A stretch of 64,000 bases of DNA from Gigaspora margarita (lineage: Eukaryota > Glomeromycota > Glomeromycetes > Diversisporales > Gigasporaceae). The notes under the pieces were generated by a model, which saw nothing but the letters and a program-made list of their open reading frames with translations, was not told where the DNA came from and did not search any database. The stretch spans positions 151,131 to 215,130 of the forward strand of contig WTPW01000592.1 in NCBI GenBank assembly GCA_009809945.1. Reading direction: 5' to 3'. Below are positions 34,535 through 46,761 of the stretch, in pieces; position 1 is the first letter of the stretch, and each line of letters starts with the position of its first letter. Both the position numbers and the translations under genes were made by a program.

Positions 34535-35317
34535 ATTTTTATTTTACTTAAAATTTAGATATTAGATGCATTTTGATTAAAAAAGTCAATTTAAATATTT
34601 AATCTCCAATTTTCAAGTAAAATAAAAATAACTCTGCTAATTTAATGTATTTTTAGGAGCTGATTAAGTTTACTTAGTGCATTAAATTAGAATTAATTAG
34701 TGAAATTTTGTGAATTATATAATTTTATAGAATTTTATTAGTAGAGTTCTATAAAAGCTTATAATTTACAAATTTTTTTAATTAATTCTAACTTTATGCA
34801 CTAAGTAAACTTGTTTAGTATCTAAAAATATATCAAATTAGTATATTATTTGAAATTTAGAGAATAGATACATAATTTTGATTTTTGATCAAATAAGTTA
34901 AATTTAAGTATCTTTTCTCCAAATTTCAAGTAAAATAAAAAACAATACTGCTGATTTAATGTATTTTTAGGTGCTTAATAAGTTTATTTAGTGAATTAAG
35001 TTAGAATTAATTAGTAAAATTTTGCAAATAATAAGATTTTATAAAATTTTATTAATAAAATTTTATAAAATTTAATTACTTTTAACTTAATTCACTAAAT
35101 AAACTTATTAAGCACCTAAAAATACATTAAAACAGCAGTATTGTTTTCTATTTTACTTAAAATTTGCAAAAAAAGGTTGATTAAAAATCCAAAATTATAT
35201 ATATTCTCTAAAATAAAAATAATTATGCCAATTTGATGTATTTTTAGATGCTAAACAAGTTTACTTAATGTATAAAGTTAGAATTAATTAATAAAAATTT
35301 GTGAATTATAAGATTTT
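34535..35317. repeat. Palindromic units, continuation of the outer array element
   Basis: After element X the spacer 'tttttattttacttaaaatt' resumes and two palindromic units follow (from about 34655 and 34965). A third, starting near 35240, is cut in its left arm at 35317 by the LINE and resumes at 57539. Confidence 0.8.
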
Positions 35318-37625
35318 TTTTAAATTTCTCAGTTTTATATTAGCTGAGGTGCAATTAGTACTCTTTATTTATATCACACAGTTAATATTACATGCTATAT
35401 AATCTATCTACATTAAATTATAAGACACTATATACACACTTTATTTTAGAGAATTTCTCTTTTACGTTAAATTGTAGTTGGTGAAGTTCCTTTTTAAACT
35501 AAAACTCTGCTTTCCATATGGCTCTAGTTCTGGTTATTTCCTTTGCTTTTGCAAATAAGCACTATATTGTATATATTACCTAATATACAGCTATTGGGCT
35601 GTGTATTGCTAAGGCTTGTCTTTTATATTTCTTGCTATGAGTGCTTCTTTGATCAAGGATAGAGAGCTGGTATTCACTGTAGTGTTTAACAGATTATAGG
35701 CTATTTACCATACTTCCTTACTTAAGGTGCATTTTATTGCAAAATGTTCTGTAGTTTGCCTTAAGTTAGTACACCAAAGGCAATTACTGTTGTTTCTGGA
35801 TCTAGATAACGAGTCTGGTACCTTAGAGGAAAAGTGCCGTACTGCAACTGCTAGCAAATATCTAGTTTTTTATTAACATGTTCCTTTGCTTTTAATCAAC
35901 TAAAATTGTCTAACAAATAGTCAGCTGCATTTATATTATATTCACTTCTTAATGTATTCAATCTCTTCACTAGCCATTTAACTATCATGTTTAAGCTATT
36001 TGTATTATCAACTATTATTTCCTCCAATGACCAGGGTCAACTTCTTGTAGTTGAAATATTGCCAGCCAGCTTTATCCAAGTGTGTATATAACTCTTCATT
36101 CTTTTGGCCAAGCTTTCGTACTAATTAGTATCGACTTTAGTACCTGTAGAATGCTAAGGTTCCTTTTGGCTTTAATTCTCTCTGAAATTAATTCTCTTTT
36201 GTGACAAGCCCAAGTAGAATTGCTTGTATATAACTATTTTCATACCATTATAAGTTGTTCACTCAACATATTCTGGATAACTAGGGCTCCCAGTCCTTAC
36301 TCATCCAGATTTTTTTGGAATATCGCATATTTAGGAATGAACTTAGATTTTTGCTTTATTCAGTTTGAAAGCAGATCGTTAATTACAAATATATGCTTTC
36401 TTTTGGGAGTGAAAATGTAAGCTGTGTACCACATTCTAGAGAGAACTAGAGATTGGTTAATATTATTTTCTCTCTGAAGGATAAATTTCTCACATCAAGT
36501 GTTTTCACTTGAGCCTTCATTTTATTGATTGTTTCTTCCCACAGTCTTCTTTTAGATGAGCCATCTCTCAGGACCTCAAAGCCTAGTATTTTGAATGAGA
36601 GTTGTTCAAAGACCTTTTCATAATGTTCTTTACCTAGTAGGTTTACATTTTCTGCAGTAGGTATCAATTGAACTAATTTGGACTTTTTCTTGTTTATTTT
36701 AGCATTAGAGGCTTTTTTGTAATTTTTTAGTTTCTTAGTTATGGTTTTTTAATCTGAAAGAGAGCTAATCTCTAAGGAGAGGTTATTAGCATATGCCATA
36801 AGCTTAAAGAAACAATATGAGCCTAGGGTATTCTCCTAATTTTTCTGTCAAGCTGTAATAACAAAGGTTCAAATGCCAGTATGCAGAGCAGAAGGGAGAG
36901 AATCTTTTTGTCTCATGCCTCTTTCTACTAAGAACAGAAAAGATATAGATCCATATCTAATAATGTAGATGACTTGATCTTTAAACAGGTTCTTTACAAG
37001 TTCAATTATTCTTATATCAAACTTTATCATTTTTATCATAAGGGCCAGAAACTCGTAGTTTACTCTGTCGAAGGCTTTGGCTTAATCAATCAGTAAGATC
37101 CAATATTGTTTAGTGGAGTCACATGAGTTCCAGAGTAATGTTGTTAGTCGAAATACTTAATTTAGTCAACCATTTAGGCAATTAGTGTCTAAATATATTT
37201 TGACATGGCATTAATTTTTTTTTAAATATCAAAAGTCTAAATTTGACTAAATGCCTAAATAGTTGACTAAAAAATACTATGTGACTAAATGTCTAAATAT
37301 AGTCAGACCCTCTAAGTGCATGCCCCCTAAGTGCACACCCTTTCTATATGCACACCAAAGCCTGGTCCTGAGCTCGGGACTTAAGCACCTTCTATATTCT
37401 GCACGTGCCAAGTTTCCAGTGCACAAAACATATATATGCACCCCCATAAATGCATGCACGTGACAACTGTCCAATAAGAATCATTTTACCTGTCCTTTAA
37501 TTATTTTGCACGATAGAAATGACTTATACAATTTCTTAAATTTTATCTAATTCGGGATATGAAGTTACTAATGTGTGAGATATCCATGCAAAGACATCGT
37601 AATTAATGTGTTTCTAATCCGGCTT

Positions 37626-37673
<48 letters not shown>

Positions 37674-37813
37674 AATGGATAAGTAGCAGCATTAACCAAC
37701 ATACAAGTTTTATCTAAATTTAGTGAATAATTATTCACCATACTACAAGCATAGAATTTTTTCTATAAACAAAAATCCTTTATACAGTATTTATAAGCAT
37801 TTAAAATTTCTAT

Positions 37814-39760
37814 TTAATTTTCCTCTTCCTCTATAAAAAATTGATTGATTTTGCTTTGTTGCATTTGGTCAACCTTGGTCTTCTTAATAAATTTTTCAAT
37901 CCTTCTTATGAAATTAATATATTCCCCTATATCGTTCTGCTGAAGCAAAAATGTACGCACAGTGTCCAAACTTGCAACTGCCATATTGGTACTAACAATA
38001 GGAACTTCGAAGCTATCATCTTTATCTTCCAAGTTATCATTTGTTGGGTCATTCATTTTAAACATTTCAACAAGCTCTGTAATAATTCTATCATCAGAAG
38101 GGATTTCATAAACAATATTTTCTTCGGGATTGCTAAATACTCTTCAACTTGCATAGGGTCAGGAAAGTCAAGAGCTCTAAGTGCATCAGTAATTTCATTG
38201 AGAACGGAAACTGTAATTTGGTAAAAATTCTCTTGTAAATCAGAGTTGGTATCTGCAGAAAGAATCTTTGTGTGATACCAACAATTGTGAATCATGCTAG
38301 TTTTAACTTCGTCCCACCCTTGAATGGTAAAATGGATAGCTTGTAACACATTCAATTTTAGATCTTTTGCACTCTGTCCATTTTCAATTTCTTGTAACAT
38401 CCAACTTTAAACAAAAAAACTTAGTATAACATCCAATTTAGAATAAATTAACATATGTACATAATAATTTTTATTTTATTTTTATTTTATTTTTTATTTT
38501 TTTATTTTTTTATTTTATTTTTATTTTATTTTTTTTTTTATTTTTTTTTAAAAAACTTACCGAACATGAAGCCGATGATAATTCCTTTTAAAACTCATAA
38601 TAATACTGGCGTTTAGGCTAAATCCTCGAGGTAGTATTTAGGGGCAAAAATAAAACATCAGTAAATCAGAGAGAAACACCTTCAATATTATGGCAGGGCA
38701 GTTATCTAAGAGTAAAAGCACACACTCGCCCTGATATCTCAAACCAGCTTGGCGATCAAATTCAAGAATCCATTCTTGAAAGAGAGATGTGATCATCCAG
38801 GCCTTAGCACTATTTCTGTACTTCATTAGCAAATTACTAATTCCAATATTTTTAAAGCAGTATGGCTTTTTGTACTTTCCAATTACAAGAGGATCTATTT
38901 TGTGAGAACCATCAGTATTTGAATACAATGCAATTGAGAGGCGTTCCTTGTTTTGTTTATGTCCAGAAAGATGTTGAGTTGCCAATGTATGATCGGGTTC
39001 CAACCAGAGGTAACTAAAAATTTTTATTTAAATTTATATTAAAATTAGATAAAATAAAAAATTTCAAATTCGTTTAAATTTTATTTTTATTTAGAACATA
39101 TAACTTATGCACAAGTAGAATTCGGCAAGTGCTGAACGTAGTACCATCAAAACATAGTGCTTGGCACTATGTTTTAATGGCACCACGTCTGAACACTACT
39201 AATAAAAAACCTATACCAATAGAAAAGCCCAGTTTTGTCCATATTGTAGATTCTTTCAGGAGAATAGTCTGCACATTTATCTTTTATTAACGGCAAAATA
39301 TTGTTAATTGCCACTATATTAATGGATGTGGCTTCTCTTTAAAGCTGACATTGATGAATACCATTTTGATTCTTGAATTTGTAAAGCCAGCCAGCAGAAA
39401 AATTTAGTGCACCTTGAGGAATTCCCAAACCATCAGCAAGTGCCTTTGCTTTTCAACAAGTAAATCATCAGTTAAAACTGTTTGACGCTGATAGGTCAGC
39501 ACAAACTCTTTAAGAGCAAGATCAAGTTCTGGATAGGTAACAGATCTTTGACGCTTTGTTTTAGAATTACTGGTGGGTTCATTATCTAGTTGTTCATTAG
39601 CTGTATTCAAAATACACGAAATTGTACTTTCATCAACTTTAAGGCCCCACTTTTTTTCAATCCAATTAATATAATATGATCGAGGTTGTTTATTATGGTC
39701 ACAAGCATAAACGCAAAGTTCATGTTTTTGTGAATCAGTAAGAGTAGTTCTTTTTGGCAT
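37814..39760 (-). pseudogene. Tigger/pogo transposase, broken
   Basis: The start MPKRTTLTDSQKHELC at 39760 opens a CENP-B-type helix-turn-helix region that runs to about 39450. There a one-base loss shifts the frame into ALADGLGIPQGALNFSAGWLYKFK. The DDE domain follows as ERIYNMDKTGLFY, KERLSIALYSNTDGSHKIDP, GKYKKPYCFKNIG and LLLLDNCPA, then IIMSFKRNYHRLHV. Two introns are visible: about 39215-39002, and 38560-38405 (GTAAGT to AAAG), the latter joining HVR to WMLQEI. The end has AIHFTIQGWDEVK, NCWYHTKIL and, to 37814, QSKINQFF. The Asp of MDET stays but Glu reads Lys, and the third Asp (normally in QPMDAG) reads Asn. The frameshift and these losses make it inactive. Confidence 0.88.
39128..39205. 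repeat. Foldback repeat in the Tigger first intron
   Basis: Arms 'agtgctgaacgtagtaccat' and 'atggcaccacgtctgaacact' face each other with an inner perfect pair around 'catagtgcttggcactatg'. Its ends resemble TAGTGTTC termini, so it may be a very small hAT-like MITE. Confidence 0.55.
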
Positions 39761-40849
39761 TTTTTTTGAACAAAAAAAAAAATGGCATCGATTAAGTATA
39801 AGATAAGTTATTTAAAGTTTTTTTTTATAACTCTGCATAAGTTTAAGAAATGGCAATTTAATTTTTTTTTTTTGGTTCAACAGTATGTCGTTTTTACAAA
39901 TATGGCATGGGTGTTTTATTTTAGTTTATTATTACGAACAAGAAAATTTAATGCAATTAAATCAGGTAATATCAAAAAAGGGCACTAGATTTATTAGGCT
40001 ACGCTTTATCAGAGATAACCTTGTAATAGTTTTATAAAGTTGATAATAAATAAGGTTCCTTTCACGAGAAGATTATATAAGCATTAAGATAAAAAATTAT
40101 TTTTTGAAATTTGCCATGAGATTTTAATTCAATTCTAAACTCAAACCCAGAATTGTTTTAAATTTTAAAATTGATACACATATTGACGAACAATGGTGCG
40201 AATTAGATGAGTTGGCTTAGAATGATTTGTATTAGCATGAATTTCACTTAATAATGAACAAATTAAAAAAAGCAAGATTACTTTGTGAATTTTATTTAAT
40301 TTTTTTTTTAATTTGTACTGCCATTGTAAAATAGTGCGAAAGCGCTTTATACTACAGTAAATAAAAAAAAATTGAATCTATGATTTTGTGTTGCATGGTG
40401 CTGCATGAGCTCTTGTCTTCTAAAAGATGTATGTTCAATATTCGGTTATGTTTGCATTACCAGATTTAGTAAAAGACTCTTTATTAGTAAAAAATAAATT
40501 CCCACGATTAAATTTTATATTTTAAGATTTCGTTCATATGCTTAGACTTCATTTTTAATTGGGGAATGTTTAAAGCATTGTGCATAATATAGTTTTAACT
40601 ATTTAATTAAAATAAGGGGTTAGGATTAGAGCATGTTTTATAGCCTTCCCAACTTTTTTTATTACAGTATTAGAGCCATGTTAATCAAAAACAAGTTGAT
40701 TGGCCATGTGACATGTGATCATAATACTTTAAACGACCCCGTTGATTGGCTATCTAAATTAATTCTATAAGTGCACACCCTCTCTAAGTGCACGCCTATG
40801 CTCGGCCCCCAGGGCGTGCACTTAGGGGTCTGACTGTAGTTGACTAAGG

Positions 40850-41005
40850 CTGTGTCATTAATCATCTGATTATTTTTTATCTGAGGTCTACCCCCTCTCC
40901 CTCTTCTTTAATATATATATAGTCAGGTTCTTATATGTAATTTCAACTTTTTTTACCCCCTCCCCCCTAAAAAATCACCTGATTTTTGTTACTCCCCTAA
41001 ATAAA
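40850..41005. repeat. Dispersed repeat 'gtcattaatcacctgatt', copy 2
   Basis: It runs 'tgtgtcattaatcatctgat', 'ctaccccctctccctc', 'aaatcacctgatttttgtta' to 'ctcccct' in the same order as the copy at 26466. No inverted ends were recognised. Confidence 0.65.
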
Positions 41006-42020
41006 ATACTATGTAACTAAATGTCTAAATTTAATATAAACAATAAAATTATTTATAAATAAATTAAATATTATATTATTACTACTGCACTTTGAACTAT
41101 AAAGACAAAGTACAACTAATTATAAATTTAATTTTAATTAATGATAAGGTATTCAGTGCTTTTTATACATTATACGTGTAATGCACAGCATTATATCTGG
41201 CTTATAAAAAATGCTCCATTGTTGGAATATTAAGGAATTTTGTTCCACTCTTGACCTTGTTCATAATTTACATTAATTTTTTCCAGTTGGGAACTTCCAA
41301 ATGCTTGAGATAAATTGGCCTGCATTATGCTAGCATACTCGCATAAAAATATATCTGCAAAAATCATATGCATGGTTACAAAATTCATATGCATTATTAT
41401 TACTAGCTTTAATAATAATAGACAGATTTGGACATTTGTTTAGAGGTAGCTTTATGTAATGAACAAGTAATAAATTAATCATTTGAATGAAGTCTATAAT
41501 AATAACAGATAATAAATTAATATGTTAGTGCAATTTATAAGACATTTAATTAGTCTAATAGTCAGTCCGTCCGGTCTCATACTGATAATTTCTAATCAGT
41601 TCTGGACTGCAATTCAATCTAATTTTCTAAAAGACTGCTAGTCTTTGGACCCAGATGGACTGGACAGACCAATGAACAATATATAGTAATAGATTCGCTA
41701 TCCAAACAAGCTCAAGCATTCATACTCTAATGTCAATACCTATAACAAAACCTCTAGTCTAGGACTGATTATTTGAACCTGTACCAATCATTCTTACAAC
41801 CTGTTGAACGCATAAACTACTGACCTCTCAGTTCCAAAATTTCCTAAACCCAAGGTCCTAAACCACGCCCTGACTAATACAGACTCCAACTATTTAATGT
41901 CAGACAATTCTTGAGGCGACAGCTCACATGAAAACACAAGTATAATAAAGATATCTAATATACGCCTGGTGTTATCCTCAGCATCTGTTCAGGTCCCTGC
42001 AGTCGCGCAGTCTAACTAAC
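41006..42020. other. Non-coding; one small TIR element
   Basis: At about 41561-41673 the ends 'tcagtccgtccggtctcat' and 'gatggactggacagacca' form an imperfect inverted repeat and probably mark a 113-bp MITE. The rest shows no gene. Confidence 0.4.
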
Positions 42021-42393
42021 CACTAATAAGGTTCTTGCACTACCATTGCAGCTATAGAGCCTAACTATCTACTAATAAGGTCTTGTACAGTGCCATAGAG
42101 CCTAACTATCTATTAATAAGGTCCTTGCACTGCTACTGTAATCGCGGTGCCTAATTATCCACTAATAAGGCCCTTGCACTGCTACTGCAACTGTGGAACC
42201 TAAACATCCACTAATAAGATCTTTGCACTACCATTGCAGTAGCAGAACCTAACTATCCACTAATAAGGTCCTTGTAGCTGTGGTGCCTAACTATCCACTA
42301 TTAAGGTCCATGTGCTGCTACTGCAGCCACAGAACCTATCTATCTACTAATAGGTCATTGCACTGCCACTGCAGCCACGGAGCCCAACAACTG
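42021..42393. repeat. Minisatellite, about eight units of 49 bp
   Basis: Units of the form 'actaataaggtccttgcact' 'gctactgcagc' 'ggagcctaactatcc' stand head to tail; some have internal deletions of 8-11 bases. It lies just downstream of the P/THAP9-like gene and is clearly richer in G and C than its surroundings. Confidence 0.85.
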
Positions 42394-42575
42394 ACTAGAG
42401 ATGGTAGTCGGGTGATAGAGCCAGCCTTTACCAAGGCGAGTGATAGCAAAACCAAAATAACTAACTTTAATTGCTAATACTAATTTGTTATTTATCCAAA
42501 AATATTTGATATTTAGTTTGCAAGCAAATAAATTAAACATTAAATAAGAAAAACTCTGATTTAAAATATTTAAAT

Positions 42576-44878
42576 TTATTGTTGTTGTATATCATAACTT
42601 TGAAGTGAAATAAAATTTTTCTGTAAATTATACCATTTTGATGAATATTGCTTAATATAGCGTTCAATATATTTTTTCCATATAATTAAAAAAAAATAAG
42701 CACGTAACACCATTTTAATATGTATTTTGTGGTCAATTGTTCTATTTAAATAAGCAACAAATAATTCTCCTAAAAAATAAAAACATATTAATAAATTATT
42801 TAAAAGAATTAAAATTCTACTTATAATTACCTAATATGAATAGGTACACAAAAAGCCCAACTGATTCATCAGGTAAAATATCATTAACCAAAATTTGCTT
42901 TAAATTATTTGAATGAAAAGTACGTAATGCAGCACNATCATCTTGCTTATCAACATTAAGCACATCANNTTTCAAAAGAAAATGCTGTGATTGATTTACT
43001 AATTTAAAAAGTTGATCATAACGAACAGTACTAATTCCAAGTGATAAAAGTTTTGCTCCAGAAAATATTTGATTTCTGGCAGTTTTTTTGGCATGCTTTG
43101 GGTCTTGAATTCGAATAAATGGTTTGCNATTATATAATGGTGCTTTAAAATAAATATTATAAAAAGAATCCTCATATTTAAGAAAATTTNATGCTTCATT
43201 TGTAATAATTGACTTTGCATTAAACTCAGATCTGGCACCATCAGCTCCAAAACTTAAAATATTCACATTTGCTATATGTGACATTTCAATTACTTGACGT
43301 ATTAAGTGTGCAATTTGCTCAGCACCTTCATTGCNCTTTGTAGGAAGCATTGCTATCATTACTGGTGGAACTTTGCCAATAGGAATCTAAATAGAACGTT
43401 TAATAAATTTAATTTTATTAAAGAATTTAATTTAAATAATTATAATAAATACTAACCTTTAATACTATACTACGAACTTGGGTAGCAATTGCATTATTCT
43501 TTAAAATATAATCAATTTTAGGATGTATATCTTCAAGTGTTTCAATAGTTGTTTCTGAATNTGGCAAAATTGATNCAGCAATATAATTAAGTTCTCNAGC
43601 ATATACAAGTTTTNATCGCAATTTAGTAGAATNNATCATAACTACAATTGGTCCCTTCCAATTAATGCTTGATACAATTTNTGAAAATTTTATAAAATTT
43701 TCTAATATTAGATNAGGATTAGTAATGGTAGTAGAATCTGTTCGACNAATTTGTCTATTTAAAAGTTTAATAATTACTAACTTGTATATTTAATTATATA
43801 AAAGTATCCAAGTAATAAATAATAATTACCGAATTCTTTGAATTGAAAGTCCAGCAAAAGCTTTTCTAAAAATTTCATATTCACGGCTACTTTCAGATAG
43901 CAAACTAAAAAAGTGTATTAAATGTTCAGAATATCGAAGCCCATTTAAGCTTTTATTCTGAAATTTTTTTTCTTTAATTTGTACCATTAGGGCTGCAAGT
44001 TCTATAAAAGTATTATCACTATTAAATGCTCCACTTAAACCAAATTGAGCTAATTTAACCCAAAATTCTGCATCATTTTTAGTACTAGTAGAGGCCCAAA
44101 TTTGTCTTAAATTTTGATTTTTAAGAAGTTTTAATAATGGTTCATTATAATAATNACNAGGAATAAATTTGGTAGTACTATTTGTTGCCNGTTTCTAAAA
44201 AATAAATATTTTAGTTTTAAAAANTTTTATTTATAACNTAAAATTAGNATTAAAACTTACAGCTTTAAGTGCTTCATTTAAGCGTTTGTTTGATTTTAAT
44301 TGTTCACACTTATTACATATAGCACTTATATTATTTGTCTTTGTTTCACATTGCATATGATATACTGCTAAAGCTTCTNTATCCAAACGCCAAGTTGCTT
44401 CANATTCTAATGCCTTCTCAAATTCTCTTCGTTCTTTATTACCAAGTTTTTTTCTAGAAAAAGAAACATTTTCTGAAAACTTTTCAGGAAAAAGTTCTTT
44501 TGCTACAACTTCAGGCTTTTTACCACCACCGAAACTAGCTGGACTGCTTATAATATAATTAACATAATCTGAATCATTAANACCTTGACACATTAAGNTA
44601 CATCGTTTACTATTTTTTTCATTATTTGTTTGATTATTATCGTCATTATTTTCTTCCAAATTGCTTTTTGAAAAAAAAGCTTTTATACTTGGTTGATTAT
44701 TCGTACAATATCTACAATTATTGCTTTGAGAATGTCTTTGAAAATTAGAAACTTGATAGGCCGCACTAAGTGAAATGGTCATACCATATTTACAAACAAC
44801 CGTTTTAGTATCGATAAATTTTTGAAAATTAGGAAAAGAGGTAAATCGACTTTGACGTGAGTCATAAGGAAGTGACAT
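42576..44878 (-). CDS. Five-exon P/THAP9-like DDE transposase gene, open
   Basis: Exons on the minus strand are 44878-44261, 44194-43830, 43754-43457, 43386-42831 and 42769-42576. They sum to 2031 nt and 676 residues, ATG at 44878 and TAA at 42578-42576. All four introns (61-75 nt) are GT-AG and phase is kept. The N-terminus has Cys29, His49, Cys55 and Cys58, spaced like a zinc site. Further on come GPIVVM followed by an ambiguous codon and STKL (Asp possible at 369), FGADGARSEFNA (Asp476) and RIQDPKHAKKTARN (Asp522, His525). LNVDKQDD, GLFVYLFILGELFVAYLN and RAYFFLIIWKKYI follow. The spacing of the D, DGA and DPKH blocks recalls P-element/THAP9 transposases. From memory, similar proteins are abundant in Glomeromycotina but longer at the C-terminus. 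The protein ends soon after FISLQSYDIQQQ, so it may be truncated. More than twenty ambiguous bases fall in the gene. Confidence 0.78.
42936..44598. other. Cluster of single ambiguous bases
   Basis: About 25 isolated N bases occur here, in exons and introns of the P/THAP9-like gene. The rest of the window has N only at 3-4 and 63919. They look like positions where the consensus could not be called, not gaps. Confidence 0.9.
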
Positions 44879-46761
44879 CTTTTTTTTTTTTAAAGAAAAA
44901 ATATTATCAAAAAATTTTTTTTTGCGTTAATTTGTATTCGCATTTTTTAATGCTAATCTTAATTTAGAACAGCTTCTCTCCCCAATGCAATGAAGTTTCT
45001 CATGTGAAGTTCTTATTTTTTGGCTAAAATATACTTGTTTTTTGCTACTATAAACCCGTAAAAATTCTAACCATTCTAATATATATTAATATATTAATAG
45101 TATAAATAATATACCAGGAACGGAGTGATATATATCACGAAATGCATTTTTAGTCCTCAAAATCTCATAATTGATTGGAAACATGAAATTCTGCACTTAA
45201 ACATCATGATACATAGTTATTATGTGAAAATTGTTTTAACCCAACAGGTTTTTGTCTCGATTAAAGTGCATGACGATCACTATAAAAAAAATGTCTTTTT
45301 GTCATTATTGTCTTTCAGAATTGCACTAACTAAATATACCAGGAACGTTAGTGTATGGTTTACTGGCATCTAAATCGAAGGCAAAATCTTAAAGCTGATT
45401 GGTATTGATACAAAGCAGATTTTTTCTCATAATCACTACTTGATTTATGTAACATAAAATTTCTAATTTTAGAGAGAGGTTAAAGCGGAGTGAATTTTAT
45501 TTAGGGTTATCTTGATGAAGTTAGGATGGTTTATATTTTTATATATCAAGAATGCGATTTATGTGACAAGTAGATCATGTATTAATTCCCATTCTAATAA
45601 TTTATGTTTAAAACTTAAATGATTGGCTTACATGTGCTGCGCAGTGGCACATGTAAGCCAATCATTTACTTTGATGGAGTGATATTCTGATGTCATTTAT
45701 AATGACTTCATTATTACAATCAATGGGCTTGCCATTTAAAGTAAAATCTGTTTTTAAATTTCAGCCAACTTTTGATTCAATTAATAAAAATAATTAATAA
45801 TACCAGTATGATCACATGAATTGTAAAAGGGATAAACTTTTTTGATGCTCACTACGTATGCTGATTTTTGAAAAATCCTTTTTTTGGTTTTTACAAATTA
45901 TATACATAACTATGCCGTTACATTTTATGATATAATTGCACATAGGTACATACATGCATACATATGACTGTGTGAAAATAATAATCGTGAGAAAAATATT
46001 ATATCCATGCCTTCTGATTCAGAGTTTGTCCACAATTTTCTCGTGATCATCTGATTGTTTATATTGTAACATTTTTTTTTATGTACTCGACATCCACCAA
46101 AAATAAAACTAAGCCCCAACTAAGCATTATTGAAATGGCAATTATAATAAAAGCGGATTTTACCACAATGCAGATTTCACTAATTTTCAAATCAGCCGTA
46201 TATGAATAAGCCTATAATAATGCGAATCAGATCGTGACTAGCACCTTTTTAATTATTTAAATATGCGAATCTATTTATAAGCGGTGACCTTTTTTTCTGC
46301 GAATCATACAAAGCCAAGGACTTCACAAGGTTTTATAATAATTCAAATCTATAGTTGGTCAGTCACATTTTTCAAATTTATAGTAGTATGCGAATATTGT
46401 TGTGGCAGGGACCTATAATAGAGTTTTCCCGGTCCTGTCCTGGCTATATATGTTCATTACAAAAATTTAAAGCTAACTATATTCAGGCTGATAGTTTTTT
46501 TGGTCTGTCTCATAAAAAGACAGTTCTAAGGAGAATTGTAGGATCAGCAGTTTTAGTCAGACTGATTAACAGCTCTAATTCCTATATGTTTTCATATATA
46601 TTTCTTAATTTAGATATTTCGATATTATTTAGACATTTCGACATTATTTAGACATTTTGGCATAATTTAGGATTTCAGCAATATTTAGATATTTCGGCAG
46701 TCTAAATATCAAATGTCAAAATATTTCTACAAGCATAAAACAAATTTAGCTAACAACATTA
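44879..46761. other. Upstream region of the P/THAP9-like gene; one perfect hairpin
   Basis: No further exon could be supported. A perfect 22-bp inverted repeat with a 9-base loop lies at 45616-45668 (taaatgattggcttacatgt, mirrored). The phrase 'ataccaggaacg' occurs twice, near 45112 and 45336. From 46600 on, repeated 'atttagacatttcg' phrases are the subterminal repeats of the 9.6-kb element. Confidence 0.45.

Larger units (their letters stand above)
28043..34542. mobile_element. Composite TIR element X, duplicated and hit by three insertions
   Basis: The outer ends are 'aggatgcctatttccacta' and the inverted 'tagtggaaatagtagctccct', flanked by ATTTTTAT on both sides (28043-28050 and 34535-34542). 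A first full copy of the palindromic unit spans 28051-29081. A second copy, lacking its left end, begins at 29082 and ends at 34534. Copy arms contain 'agttgtaaagctcattttt', 'gatttaactaccattagaat' and 'gatcccaagtattttggg' in mirrored order. The second copy is interrupted by a retrocopy (29130), a TA-type MITE (30906) and a hAT element (31383). The copies have no coding capacity. Confidence 0.75.
37298..40838. mobile_element. pogo/Tigger-type element
   Basis: The element (37300-40836, 3537 bp) starts 'tagtcagaccctctaagtgc' and ends with the mirror 'gcacttaggggtctgactg', with TA on both sides. Both ends carry several copies of 'taagtgcacgcc'. A broken pogo-family transposase lies on the minus strand. 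A 40-base A homopolymer occurs at 37633-37672. The element lies in the left flank of the P/THAP9-like element. Confidence 0.9.

Noticed and set aside
42021..42393. CRISPR-like array
   Set aside because: The units are contiguous 49-bp minisatellite copies without unique spacers, and the DNA is eukaryotic.
45925..46651. Open frames on both strands (64 and 98 codons)
   Set aside because: No motif, no splice-linked continuation, and composition like the surrounding non-coding DNA.
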